Positions 14,437-23,466 are shown, counted from the first letter of the stretch. The stretch is DNA of 64,000 nucleotides from an uncultured Prevotellaceae bacterium (GCA_902800495.1 CADCET010000004.1:20225-84224), one strand, 5' to 3'. Made by a program: numbers and translations. The notes: generated by a model from the sequence alone, not told the origin.

Positions 14437-15711
14437 ATGGAGAGGTATAGTTCATATAAAGATAGTGGTGTCTCATGGATTGGGGATATACCAGAGCATT
14501 GGGAGGTGAAGCAATTACGTTCATTCTTGACATTATTTTCAGAAAAGGGACATGGTGATGCACAACTCCTTTCTGTTACTCGTGAACAGGGCGTTATTGA
14601 ACGTGACAAGGAAGACAAAGAGGAGAATCATAATTTTGTTCCAGATGATTTAAGTGGATATAAGTATATCGAGAAGGGAGACTTTGCTATAAATAAAATG
14701 AAGGCATGGCAAGGTTCGTATGCAGTTTCAGATTATAATGGAATTGTAAGCCCTGCTTATTTTACATGCAAATTAAATGGTGTTAATAAGGAGTTCTTCA
14801 GCAAAGCAATACGCAGTAAAGCTTATATTCCTTTCTTCACTCAATACTCTAAAGGTATAAGAGTAGGACAATGGGATTTGAATCCTTATGCTTTGAAAAG
14901 TATTCCGTTTTTCTTGCCTTCTCCTAATGAACAAGGTATTATAGTAAACTATATAGAGGCCAAAACTTCTAAGATAGATGCTTATGTTGCAGATAAGGAA
15001 AAAGAGATAGAACTTCTTCAGGAACTGAAACAGAAAACCATTGCCGATGCAGTCACAAAAGGCTTGAATCCTGATGCAAAAATGAAGGATAGTGGCATCT
15101 CGTGGATTGGCAAGATACCAGAGGACTGGGAGGAATATCGTTTTGCCACTTTGTTTAAAGAGAAGTCAATATGTAACCATGTTAATGAAGAGTTACTATC
15201 TGTTTATCTTGACCGAGGAGTCATAAGATTTTCAGAAGATAACAATAAAAGAACAAATCCCACGAGTAAAGACTTATCAAAATATCAGTTAGTAGATATT
15301 GGCGATTTTGTTCTGAACAATCAACAAGCATGGAGAGGCTCCGTTGGCGTTTCAAGATATAGAGGTATAGTAAGTCCTGCATACTTCATTTTTGAAATGT
15401 CATCAAAACTAAATCCTTTGTTTGCAAATTATTTACTGCGTTCAACATCATGTGTAGCATATTACTATATATGTTCCAAAGGAATTGGCTCTATTCAAAG
15501 AAATCTAGATTGGAGTTCATTAAAACAAAAGAAATTGGCTATTCCACCTCTTGACGAACAACAATCCATTGTCGCCTACCTAGAAGAGAAGTGTGAGAAG
15601 ATAGATAAACTTGCTTCTGAGTTACAATCAGAAATAGACTATTTGAAAGAATATAAACAGCGACTTATTGCCGACTGCGTAACAGGACAAGTAAACGTAT
15701 CTGGAGTATGA
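14437..15711 (+). CDS. hsdS: Type I restriction specificity subunit HsdS
   Basis: A 424-residue protein with two target-recognition domains in tandem. Each half starts with a near-identical stretch (KDSGVSWIGDIPEHWEV at residue 7 and KDSGISWIGKIPEDWEE near 210) and ends in a helical spacer (KEIELLQELKQKTIADAV and SEIDYLKEYKQRLIADCV). The halves set the bipartite DNA target. The region is visibly more AT-rich than its neighbours, as expected for exchanged specificity genes. The start at 14437 follows the hsdM stop by one base. No inverted partial hsdS copies were seen, so phase switching by inversion is not indicated. Confidence 0.94.
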   Translation: MERYSSYKDSGVSWIGDIPEHWEVKQLRSFLTLFSEKGHGDAQLLSVTREQGVIERDKEDKEENHNFVPDDLSGYKYIEKGDFAINKMKAWQGSYAVSDYNGIVSPAYFTCKLNGVNKEFFSKAIRSKAYIPFFTQYSKGIRVGQWDLNPYALKSIPFFLPSPNEQGIIVNYIEAKTSKIDAYVADKEKEIELLQELKQKTIADAVTKGLNPDAKMKDSGISWIGKIPEDWEEYRFATLFKEKSICNHVNEELLSVYLDRGVIRFSEDNNKRTNPTSKDLSKYQLVDIGDFVLNNQQAWRGSVGVSRYRGIVSPAYFIFEMSSKLNPLFANYLLRSTSCVAYYYICSKGIGSIQRNLDWSSLKQKKLAIPPLDEQQSIVAYLEEKCEKIDKLASELQSEIDYLKEYKQRLIADCVTGQVNVSGV

Positions 15712-15722
15712 AGAAAACAAGA

Positions 15723-16124
15723 TTATCTGCTCACCCAGTTTTCAATAATAATCCCTTCGATACGGTCGAAGTGCTTAACGTTGTCTGTTACCATTATCAG
15801 GCCTTTTGCCTTTGCCGAACTGCCTATAAGCAGGTCAAAGTCCTCCAATTTCTTTCCCAATTTCTTCAGTCTGACTTTCTCCTGACAAAAGACGTCAATA
15901 GACTCTGCAAAAGGAACGGTTTTCACTTTCTTCAGGAAGTTATTAACGGCAATCAAATTCTCCTGAGTCTTATTGCTATTATACGCCCCGTAACGCAACT
16001 CCATAACTGTAACGTCAGAAACAAAGCAGCTTGCCTCTCCACATTGTTTCATGCGTTCAATAATGCCGTATTCATTTCTAAGGGCAAAAATGCAAATATT
16101 GGTGTCAAGAAGATAACCTTTCAT
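15723..16124 (-). CDS. vapC: VapC-like PIN-domain toxin
   Basis: A 133-residue PIN-domain protein starting MKGYLLDTNICIFAL. Acidic residues at the usual positions (LLDTN, VMELRYG, EDFDLLIGS, VTDNVKHF) form the metal-binding site. VapC proteins are site-specific RNases, often cutting initiator tRNA or rRNA. It lies antisense to and between hsdS and hsdR and overlaps its upstream partner gene by 4 bases. It appears intact. Confidence 0.87.
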   Translation of the reverse strand: MKGYLLDTNICIFALRNEYGIIERMKQCGEASCFVSDVTVMELRYGAYNSNKTQENLIAVNNFLKKVKTVPFAESIDVFCQEKVRLKKLGKKLEDFDLLIGSSAKAKGLIMVTDNVKHFDRIEGIIIENWVSR

Positions 16125-16363
16125 AATTCGACCTCTTTCATGTGTGCATTCCTGGCTTCACGAATGTCATCAATGATTTCTTCCGTTGGCCTTTCATCTT
16201 GCCATTTGCCAGCAAAACTCTCTGTCCAGTCTTCCTCAGTCTTCCGCATGGAAGTGCTGAGCAAGGATATAAGCTCCAGCTTAACATCGTTGCTAAGGTC
16301 TTTCAATGTAGCCCAATATCGTGCACTTGTAGGCGACGGGGTTGTCAATGTACTTGTATTCAT
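16121..16363 (-). CDS. Probable VapB-like antitoxin partner of the PIN toxin
   Basis: An 80-residue protein (MNTSTLTTPSPTSARYWATL...) with a C-terminal TESFAGKWQDERPTEEIIDDIR stretch, like the toxin-wrapping tail of small antitoxins in Bacteroidetes. The ATG at 16363 is chosen because a TATTTTTG box lies about 21 bases upstream (16392-16385); an in-frame start at 16414 is upstream of that promoter. The 4-base overlap with vapC supports a toxin-antitoxin operon. The fold of the N-terminal DNA-binding part is not obvious. Confidence 0.7.
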   Translation of the reverse strand: MNTSTLTTPSPTSARYWATLKDLSNDVKLELISLLSTSMRKTEEDWTESFAGKWQDERPTEEIIDDIREARNAHMKEVEL

Positions 16364-16384
16364 GTTCTCTATGTTTCTTGGGTG

Positions 16385-16392
16385 CAAAAATA
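16385..16392 (-). promoter_or_regulatory. Promoter -7 box (TATTTTTG) of the vapBC-like pair
   Basis: Plus-strand CAAAAATA reads TATTTTTG on the minus strand, about 21 bases from the antitoxin ATG. It lies 42 bases upstream of the hsdR start, so antitoxin autoregulation could also affect hsdR transcription. Confidence 0.65.
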
Positions 16393-16433
16393 CATATAAT
16401 AATTGAAACAACAAAATAAATATCGAAAATAAT

Positions 16434-19400
16434 ATGCCGACAAATGTAAGCGAAATGAACCTCGAAGATATGATTCTTGCTTACCTGAGAGATAAGCAGG
16501 GATATGAAGAGGGAACGACCAATGACTATGTGAAGGATTACGCTCTGGATACGGAGCGAGTGAAACGCTTCCTGCTCTCTACTCAGAAAAAGAAAGTGGA
16601 GAATACGGCATGCTTTAGTAATGCAATATCGGAACGCAGGTTCTTCACGGAGTTGGCAAAGCAATTGGCTAATCGTGGTGTGACAGATGTGCTGCGCAAG
16701 GGCTTTCGCTATATTTCGGAACTCTTCGACATGTACTATCCTCTGCCATCGGAACTGAATCCGACAGCACAGGAGTTGTATAGGAAGAACATCTTCTGCA
16801 TCACTAAAGAGTTGGCATATAGTAAGGAAAACGACAATCGCATAGACCTGATGGTGTCGTTGAATGGTCTGCCTCTGATTAATATGGAACTGAAGAACCA
16901 TTATACAGGGCAGACGGTGGAGAATGCCGTGAAGCAATACCAGACAGACCGTGACCCTCGTGACCCCCTGCTGGCACCAAAGCGTTGCGCCGTTCATTTC
17001 GCTGTGGATGACGACGACATCAAGATGTGTACCTGGTTGAGTGGCAAAAGTTCGTGGTTCCTGCCTTTTAATAAAGGTGTAAACGGTGGCGCTGGCAACC
17101 CGGTCAATCCGAATGGTGTGAAGACGGCTTATCTATGGGAAGAGATATTACAGAAGGAGTCGCTAAGTGACATCATCGAGAACTATGCTCAGGTAGTAAA
17201 ACGATTTGACCCCAAAACGAATACGGAGAAAGTAAGCGTGGTATGGCCTCGCTATCATCAGCTGGATTGTGTTCGCAAATTGTTGGTAGAGACAAAGGCT
17301 AAAGGTGTAGGACAGCGATTCTTGATTCAGCACTCGGCAGGTTCTGGAAAGTCGAACTCCATTACGTGGCTGGCCTACCAGTTGGTAGGGCTGCTGGATG
17401 GAACGCAAGCGTTGTTGGATAGTGTTATCGTGGTGACAGACCGTGTCAACTTGGATACACAGATACGCAATAACATCGTAGCCTTCAAACGCCTGCAGAA
17501 CTTGGTGGCTTGGGCAGATAGTGCCCAGTCGTTGAGAGAGCATCTGGAAAGTGGCAAGAAGATTATCATCACCATTGTGCATAAGTTCCCGTTTATCTTG
17601 GAGGCCATAGGTACGGAACTAAAGCATAAACGTTTTGGCATCATCATCGACGAGGCTCATTCGAGTCAGAATGGTTCGCTGAGTGCCAAGATGAATATTG
17701 CGCTGAGTGGTAATGCAGGTGATGATGAGGAAGATTTGGAAGATCGTCTGACAAAAATCATTGAGGGCAGGGAAATGGTGAAGAATGCCAACTACTACGC
17801 ATTCACAGCCACGCCTAAGAACAAGACACTACAGATGTTTGGAACGGCCTATCAAAAGCCAGATGGTGAGATAGAGCATCGTCCATTCCACGAATACACC
17901 ATGAAGCAAGCTATCGAAGAGGGCTTCATCATGGATGTGTTGGCACACTATACCACTTATAATAGCTTCTACAAGATTATTAAGTCTGTAGAAGATGACC
18001 CTGAGTTTGACAAAAAACAGGCATCAAAGAAACTGCGTGCCTTTGTGGAATCTCAGCCCGAGACGATACAGCAGAAAGCCAGTATCATCGTGGAGCACTT
18101 CCATTCGCAGGTAATTGACAAAGGTAAGGTTGGTGGTCAGGCAAGGGCGATGGTCGTGACAAGTAGCATCTTGCGAGCCATAGAATTCTATGATGAGATC
18201 AAGCGCTTATTGGAAGAGCGCAAGAGTCCATACAAGGCTATCGTTGCTTTCTCTGGGGCAAAGGAGTATGGAGGAAAGAGCGTCACGGAGGCAGACATCA
18301 ACGGATTCCCCTCAAAGGATATAGAGGAGAATATGGAGCACGACCCATATCGCATATTGGTGGTGGCTGATAAGTTCCAGACAGGTTATGACCAGCCGCT
18401 GCTACATACGATGTATGTGGATAAGGTGCTGACAGATGTGAAAGCCGTTCAGACATTATCGCGCCTGAATCGTTGTCACCCCAAGAAACGCGATACCTTT
18501 GTGCTGGATTTCTGTAACGATGCTGACAGCATTCAACGGAGTTTCCAACGTTTCTATAAGACAACCATTCTTTCTAAGGAAACAGACCCCAACAAGCTGA
18601 ACGACCTGATTGCAGAAGTTGAGGATGCTAATATCTATACGGAAGTAGAGGTCAAAGAACTGAATGAGAAGTATTGGTCAGGAGCGTCAAGAGATATGGT
18701 AGACCCCATCATCAATTTGGCTGTTGAGAGATTCAGGAAGTTGGATGACAATGCGAAGATACGCTGTAAGAGTAGCATGAAGAGCTTCTGCCGTACTTAT
18801 CCGTTCATAGCCGCAGTAATGCCTTTCAAGAGTATTGAGTGGGAGATGTTGAACACCTATTATTCTTTGTTGGTTACCAAACTGCCAAAGTTGAAGAACG
18901 AAGACTTTACGGAAGGTTTGATAGAAGCTATTGACTTTGACCAATATCGCATTATCAAGAATGAAGAACAGAAGATAGAGCTGGAAAATACGAATACTGA
19001 AATAGACCCGATTCCAGTAGGTGGTTCCAAGGCTCCATCACAGCCGGATATGGCTAAACTCAGCGATATTTTGGATGAGTTTAACAGCATTAACTGGCAG
19101 AATATCGACCTTGCAAAGAAACAACTCGACGAGTTGCCTGAAAGATTGGCTACTGATGCGACCTTTGTTAATGCTGCCAAAAACAGCAATAAGGAAACGG
19201 CCATGCAACAATGTGCCAATTCGCTGATGATGATTGTGGCGCAGATGCTGAGTGAGAATACGGAATTCTGTAGGAACTATCTGGACAACCCCGACTTCAT
19301 GAACTTCATCAATTTGCGTGTGTTTGAGACGGTTTATAAAGGTCTTACGTCAAAGCTTCGTCATGTGGAGGATGATAGAGAAGTTAGAAACCTGATATTT

Positions 19401-19634
19401 GATTTACTTCACATGGATCGTGAAATGAGCGATTTGAGCATCCAGGAAGAAGTCATCAAGAAGTTTGGCGAGCGATATGGAGGAATGACGGTCAACGATT
19501 GGCGTCATATTATCGAAGAATATACGCCAATGATTCGTGCAAACGTGAAAGATCCTGTTTCAGAAGAAAAAGCAAGAACAATCCCGATGAGTTATCCGAT
19601 GGCAGCAGAAGACGATTCCCCCAGGATGCCATAG
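16434..19634 (+). CDS. hsdR: Type I restriction endonuclease subunit HsdR
   Basis: A 1066-residue motor and nuclease subunit. The N-terminal nuclease region has the PD-(D/E)xK-type signature RIDLMVSLNGLPLINMELKN near residues 140-160. Translocase motifs follow: Walker A HSAGSGKSNS near 300 and IIIDEAHSSQ near 404, then further SF2 helicase motifs (YAFTATPKN, QTLSRLNR). Length is normal. The vapBC-like pair on the opposite strand separates it from hsdS, so it may have a separate promoter within 16364-16433. A large hairpin (19652-19702) follows the stop codon. Confidence 0.94.
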   Translation: MPTNVSEMNLEDMILAYLRDKQGYEEGTTNDYVKDYALDTERVKRFLLSTQKKKVENTACFSNAISERRFFTELAKQLANRGVTDVLRKGFRYISELFDMYYPLPSELNPTAQELYRKNIFCITKELAYSKENDNRIDLMVSLNGLPLINMELKNHYTGQTVENAVKQYQTDRDPRDPLLAPKRCAVHFAVDDDDIKMCTWLSGKSSWFLPFNKGVNGGAGNPVNPNGVKTAYLWEEILQKESLSDIIENYAQVVKRFDPKTNTEKVSVVWPRYHQLDCVRKLLVETKAKGVGQRFLIQHSAGSGKSNSITWLAYQLVGLLDGTQALLDSVIVVTDRVNLDTQIRNNIVAFKRLQNLVAWADSAQSLREHLESGKKIIITIVHKFPFILEAIGTELKHKRFGIIIDEAHSSQNGSLSAKMNIALSGNAGDDEEDLEDRLTKIIEGREMVKNANYYAFTATPKNKTLQMFGTAYQKPDGEIEHRPFHEYTMKQAIEEGFIMDVLAHYTTYNSFYKIIKSVEDDPEFDKKQASKKLRAFVESQPETIQQKASIIVEHFHSQVIDKGKVGGQARAMVVTSSILRAIEFYDEIKRLLEERKSPYKAIVAFSGAKEYGGKSVTEADINGFPSKDIEENMEHDPYRILVVADKFQTGYDQPLLHTMYVDKVLTDVKAVQTLSRLNRCHPKKRDTFVLDFCNDADSIQRSFQRFYKTTILSKETDPNKLNDLIAEVEDANIYTEVEVKELNEKYWSGASRDMVDPIINLAVERFRKLDDNAKIRCKSSMKSFCRTYPFIAAVMPFKSIEWEMLNTYYSLLVTKLPKLKNEDFTEGLIEAIDFDQYRIIKNEEQKIELENTNTEIDPIPVGGSKAPSQPDMAKLSDILDEFNSINWQNIDLAKKQLDELPERLATDATFVNAAKNSNKETAMQQCANSLMMIVAQMLSENTEFCRNYLDNPDFMNFINLRVFETVYKGLTSKLRHVEDDREVRNLIFDLLHMDREMSDLSIQEEVIKKFGERYGGMTVNDWRHIIEEYTPMIRANVKDPVSEEKARTIPMSYPMAAEDDSPRMP

Positions 19635-19651
19635 AAACAAGTACAAAGTTT

Positions 19652-19702
19652 GTCTTGCCCTGAAAAACGTTGCTTTAGATTCAACGTTTTTCAGGGCAAG
19701 AC
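19652..19702. terminator. Large perfect hairpin after hsdR
   Basis: Arms 19652-19672 and 19682-19702 are complementary over 21 bases around a 9-base loop. No T-run follows, so it may stop transcription by structure, protect the 3' end, or act in both directions. Confidence 0.7.
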
Positions 19703-19705
19703 ACA

Positions 19706-19766
19706 TTTCAGAACGTTGACTTTTACAAGAGAGGACTGTCCGGACTATCCCTCTTGTGATCTGAAA
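19706..19766. repeat. Second nested hairpin upstream of the HigA-like gene
   Basis: TTTCAGA (19706-19712) pairs with TCTGAAA (19760-19766). Inside, ACAAGAG pairs with CTCTTGT around a GTCCGGAC palindrome. It directly follows the hsdR hairpin. Role unknown. Confidence 0.55.
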
Positions 19767-19843
19767 TAACAAAGCAAATCAGAAGAAAATACCGAAAAAC
19801 AGAAAATAATATCATTATTCTTTTGAATTTAAAAATTATTTTA

Positions 19844-19851
19844 TAACTTTG
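19844..19851 (+). promoter_or_regulatory. Promoter for the HigA-like gene (TAACTTTG)
   Basis: TAACTTTG with TTTG at 19822-19825, 18 bases upstream. The ATG follows at 19870. Confidence 0.75.
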
Positions 19852-19869
19852 CATCTAAGAGGTACAAAT

Positions 19870-20232
19870 ATGGCAAATATTACGAAAGAGCAATATGAGT
19901 TTGCATTGGCACGGATTGAGGAACTGTTGCCGATGGTGGATGACAATACGCCTGCCAACGACCGTCATGCTGTGGAGTTGACAATGATGTCTGATGTTGT
20001 CATTGACTACGAGAAAGAACACTGTCCCATTGGCAAACCAACTGTGGCCCAGTTGATACAACTCTCGCTGGACGAGAAGAAAATGAGTCAGAAGCAGTTG
20101 GCTACAGAGATTGGAGTCAGTCCTTCCCGAATTAGTGACTATGTTTCTGGCAGGGCTGAGCCTACGTTGAAAATTGCCCGTTTGCTTTGTGTCACCTTAG
20201 GGATAACGCCAGCAGCTATGCTTGGCTATTAA
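19870..20232 (+). CDS. HigA-like antitoxin / XRE-family regulator
   Basis: A 120-residue protein with an N-terminal helical extension (MANITKEQYEFALARIEELL) and a C-terminal HTH at about residues 75-115 (MSQKQLATEIGVSPSRISDY). This is the layout of HigA-type antitoxins (COG5499-like). No HigB toxin gene is adjacent: upstream is non-coding and downstream is RhuM. It may be an orphan antitoxin or may regulate rhuM. The ATG at 19870 follows its own promoter by 18 bases. Confidence 0.8.
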   Translation: MANITKEQYEFALARIEELLPMVDDNTPANDRHAVELTMMSDVVIDYEKEHCPIGKPTVAQLIQLSLDEKKMSQKQLATEIGVSPSRISDYVSGRAEPTLKIARLLCVTLGITPAAMLGY

Positions 20233-20293
20233 TTCTTTCTCTTGTAACCTTTCTCATAACGGGGAGCCCCCTTGTGATAAAATTGGATATACT

Positions 20294-21301
20294 ATGGACA
20301 AAGAAAACAAATTGATACTGTATAAGGATGATGAAGGCAAGGTGAGTGTGAACACGCGCTTTGCTGATGAGGATGTGTGGTTGACGCGAGAGAATCTTGC
20401 TGAAATATACGCCACAACACCTCAAAATATTAGTCTTCATGTCGGCAATATCTATCAAGACGGTGAATTGATTGAAGAGGCAACTCGAAAGAAATTCTTT
20501 CTAGTTCGACAAGAGGGTAAACGCAAGGTTCAGAGAGAGATTGATCATTACAATCTTGATATGATTATCGCCTTAGGTTATCGCGTTCAGTCACCCATTG
20601 CCGTGCGCTTTCGTCGTTGGGCTACTCAGCGTTTGCACGAGTATATACAAAAGGGTTTTACGATGGACGATGAACGGCTGAAGCAGGGCGGGAATCGGTA
20701 TTTCCGTGAACTGCTGCAGCGCATCCGTGATATCCGTAGTAGCGAACGGAATTTCTATCAACAGGTGACGGACATCTATGCCACAGCGACGGACTATGAC
20801 CCGCGGGCTAAAATGACGAAGCTGTTCTTTGCAACGGTGCAGAACAAGATGCACTATGCTGTGCATGAGCATACGGCAGCAGAGTTGATTTACGAGCGGG
20901 TGGATAATGAGAAACCGTTCGTGGGTATGACCAACTTCAAGGGGAACTACGTGACACGCGACGATGTGAAGATAGCGAAGAACTACTTGACGGAATTGGA
21001 ATTGCAGCGTCTGAACTTGCTGACCTCGCAATTCTTGGACTATGCGGAATTTCAGGCGTTGGAGCAGAACCCCATGACGATGGCAGACTGGATTGCGGCC
21101 TTGGATGACCAGATACTGCGTTTGCGTAAAAATATCCTTGAGGGTGCAGGCACTGTGTCGCATCAGGAAGCCATCGAAAAGGCTGAACGGGAGTTTGAGA
21201 TATACCGTGAACGAGAGATGCGCCTTTTAGAGAGCGACTTCGACAAAGCCATTAAACGACTGAAGGAGAATGCGGATGATGCTATTTCCGGAGATTCTTG
21301 A
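20294..21301 (+). CDS. rhuM: RhuM-family protein
   Basis: A 335-residue protein with the RhuM hallmarks: VNTRFADEDVWLTRENLAEIYATTPQNISLH at the N-terminus (DNA-binding-like) and the HYNLDMIIALGYRV stretch near residue 85. RhuM was named as a Salmonella pathogenicity-island gene. In many genomes it accompanies type I restriction genes or defence islands, as here. Its biochemical role is not established. The ATG at 20294 is chosen because the upstream in-frame residues are not family-like. It ends the defence island; a cyclophilin gene on the opposite strand follows. Confidence 0.85.
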   Translation: MDKENKLILYKDDEGKVSVNTRFADEDVWLTRENLAEIYATTPQNISLHVGNIYQDGELIEEATRKKFFLVRQEGKRKVQREIDHYNLDMIIALGYRVQSPIAVRFRRWATQRLHEYIQKGFTMDDERLKQGGNRYFRELLQRIRDIRSSERNFYQQVTDIYATATDYDPRAKMTKLFFATVQNKMHYAVHEHTAAELIYERVDNEKPFVGMTNFKGNYVTRDDVKIAKNYLTELELQRLNLLTSQFLDYAEFQALEQNPMTMADWIAALDDQILRLRKNILEGAGTVSHQEAIEKAEREFEIYREREMRLLESDFDKAIKRLKENADDAISGDS

Positions 21302-21319
21302 AGACAATGACAAATAGGG

Positions 21320-22009
21320 TCACGGCGTTCCTCTTATCTTGACGATGCGGACATCATCGACGGGACGGTCGTCGTCGTCGGTGAAGACGCGCTGGATGCG
21401 GTCGACAACATCAAGACCATCGACGACTTCGCCGAATACGGTGTATTGGCCGTCTAAGTGGGGGGTGCCGCCCGTCTTGTGGTAGAGACTGACCATCTCA
21501 GGTGTCATCGTAACACGGCGCTGGGTCATAGCTTCAAGACGTTTGCCGATGGCTTCCAACTCGGTGGTGGGCCAGAGCTTGCCCCACACGATATAGAACT
21601 GGCAACCGCTGGAGCGTCGCTCGGGGTTGACGTCGTCGCCCTCGCGAGCCATAGCGACGGCACCGCGGCGGTGGTGGTGCAGCAGCCGTCCGTCGGCGGC
21701 AAAGAGTTCCGGAGCAAGGGTATAGCCGGTATCGCCCTCGCCCAGCGACTGTCCGGGTTCTGCGTGGCGGCTGTCGGGATCGCCGCCTTGTATCATGAAG
21801 TTCCTGATGACGCGGTGGAACAGCAGGGAGTCGTAGAAATGCTCGTCGGCCAAGCGCAGGAAGTTGTCGCGATGGGCGGGGGTGTCGTCGTAGAGCATGA
21901 TGCGGATATTGCCTGCTGTCGTCTCTATCGTGACGTGGCTGCTTTGGCTCATGGCGGGTGTGGCGACGGCCAGTACCAGGGTGATGATGAGGGTCTTGAG
22001 CGTTTTCAT
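21320..22009 (-). CDS. Exported cyclophilin-type peptidyl-prolyl isomerase
   Basis: Signal peptide MKTLKTLIITLVLAVATPAMSQ, then a cyclophilin domain with the core motif FHRVIRNFMIQGGDP near residues 65-80 and a GQYTVFGEVVDGLDVVDRI stretch near 190. At 229 residues it is slightly long because of an insert around residues 125-165. It catalyses prolyl isomerisation on secreted or envelope proteins. Probably transcribed with or after radA (26-base gap). Confidence 0.9.
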   Translation of the reverse strand: MKTLKTLIITLVLAVATPAMSQSSHVTIETTAGNIRIMLYDDTPAHRDNFLRLADEHFYDSLLFHRVIRNFMIQGGDPDSRHAEPGQSLGEGDTGYTLAPELFAADGRLLHHHRRGAVAMAREGDDVNPERRSSGCQFYIVWGKLWPTTELEAIGKRLEAMTQRRVTMTPEMVSLYHKTGGTPHLDGQYTVFGEVVDGLDVVDRIQRVFTDDDDRPVDDVRIVKIRGTP

Positions 22010-22035
22010 CTTCTGTCGTTTTTCTGAAAGGGGAC

Positions 22036-23418
22036 TTATCCGAACAGGGCGCGCAGAGCTTCTTCGACCTTACGGACGGGGTGGAGCTGAATCTTGTACT
22101 TGCGGGTGTCGAAGCCCTGAAGGTTGTATTTGGGGATGATGATGTCGGTGAAGCCTAACTTCTCGGCCTCGGCCACGCGCTGCTCGATGCGGTTGACGGG
22201 GCGCACCTCGCCTGACAATCCGACCTCGCCCGCCATACACCAGCCGCTCTCGATGGGTGTGTCAACATTCGACGACAGTACGGCGGCAATGACGCTGAGG
22301 TCGATGGCCATATCGGTGACGCGCAGTCCGCCGGCAATATTGAGGAACACGTCTTTCTGCATGAGTTTGAAGCCGACGCGCTTCTCGAGAACGGCTAACA
22401 GCATGTTCAGACGGCGCTGGTCGAAGCCGGTGGCCGAGCGCTGGGGGGTGCCGTAGGCGGCCGACGACACTAAGGCCTGAGTCTCGACGAGGAAGGGACG
22501 GACGCCCTCAATGGCCGACGAGATGGCCACGCCAGAGAGTCCGTCGTGGTCGTCGGTCAACAGCAGTTCGGAGGGGTTTGAGACTTGTCGGAGTCCTGTC
22601 TGCTGCATCTCATAAATGCCTAATTCAGAAGTACTTCCAAATCGATTCTTAATGCTTCGCAAGAGGCGGTACATATAGTGCTGGTCGCCCTCGAACTGGA
22701 TGACGGCGTCGACGATATGCTCTAAGATCTTGGGACCTGCCAATGAGCCTTCCTTGGTGATGTGGCCGATGAGGATGACGGGTACGCCCGAGGTCTTGGC
22801 GAAGCGGAGTAGGGCAGAGGCACACTCGCGCACCTGGGCGATGCTGCCGGCACTGGACTCGACATCCTCGGTGGCAATGGTCTGTATGGAGTCGACGACA
22901 ACCAGGTCGGGCTGTACGTCCTTGATGTGGTCGAACACCTCTTCTAAAGAGTTGGAGCAGAGGATGAGCAGGTGGTCGCTGTCGGCGGCACTGATGCGTG
23001 CGGCACGCATCTTCAGCTGGTGGGCGCTCTCCTCACCGCTGACGTAGAGCACGCGGCGGTCGGTGAGCTGGAGCATCGTCTGCAGCGACAGCGTCGACTT
23101 GCCGATGCCCGGTTCGCCTCCTAAGAGGACGATGCTGCCGGGGACGAGACCGCCGCCAAGGACGCGGTTCAGCTCGGCATCGTGCATGTCGATGCGCGGG
23201 TCGTCCTTCGCCGAAATGTCGCGCAGGTGTAGCACCTTGTTGTGGCGCAGGTAACGGCCAGCAGTGGCCGCTGCCGACGTGGCGGCCTGCTGCCGTGTGT
23301 CGGCCACTCGAAACTCCTTGAACGTGTTCCACTGTCCGCAAGCGGGGCACTTGCCAATCCACTTAGCCGACTCCTGTCCGCAGTTTGAGCAGACGTAAGC
23401 TATCTTGTCTTTTGCCAT
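22036..23418 (-). CDS. radA: DNA repair protein RadA
   Basis: A 460-residue RecA-like repair protein that aids branch migration of recombination intermediates. It has an N-terminal C4 zinc finger (CSNCGQESAKWIGKCPACGQ), Walker A GGEPGIGKST near residue 100, the RadA-specific KNRFG motif and a Lon-type C-terminal domain. The ATG at 23418 gives the canonical MAKDKIAYVC start; an in-frame ATG at 23541 lies inside the divergent gene and is rejected. Promoter TACTTTTG (23434-23427) lies 8 bases upstream of the start codon. Confidence 0.96.
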   Translation of the reverse strand: MAKDKIAYVCSNCGQESAKWIGKCPACGQWNTFKEFRVADTRQQAATSAAATAGRYLRHNKVLHLRDISAKDDPRIDMHDAELNRVLGGGLVPGSIVLLGGEPGIGKSTLSLQTMLQLTDRRVLYVSGEESAHQLKMRAARISAADSDHLLILCSNSLEEVFDHIKDVQPDLVVVDSIQTIATEDVESSAGSIAQVRECASALLRFAKTSGVPVILIGHITKEGSLAGPKILEHIVDAVIQFEGDQHYMYRLLRSIKNRFGSTSELGIYEMQQTGLRQVSNPSELLLTDDHDGLSGVAISSAIEGVRPFLVETQALVSSAAYGTPQRSATGFDQRRLNMLLAVLEKRVGFKLMQKDVFLNIAGGLRVTDMAIDLSVIAAVLSSNVDTPIESGWCMAGEVGLSGEVRPVNRIEQRVAEAEKLGFTDIIIPKYNLQGFDTRKYKIQLHPVRKVEEALRALFG

Positions 23419-23426
23419 AACAGCGA

Positions 23427-23434
23427 CAAAAGTA
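23427..23434 (-). promoter_or_regulatory. radA promoter -7 box (TACTTTTG)
   Basis: Plus-strand CAAAAGTA reads TACTTTTG on the minus strand, 8 bases before the radA ATG, implying a very short leader. It is divergent from the promoter at 23467. Confidence 0.7.
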
Positions 23435-23466
23435 CGAAATATTTTCGTAGTTACAAAATATTTTAG

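Noticed and set aside
14437-15711. Phase-variable hsdS by site-specific inversion
   Set aside because: Only one hsdS copy is present, with no inverted partial copy and no recombinase gene.
11078-19706. GGCAAGACACAT direct repeats at 11078-11089 and 19695-19706 as attachment sites of the defence island
   Set aside because: A shared 12-mer is expected by chance many times in 64 kb, rhuM and HigA lie outside the pair, and no integrase is present.
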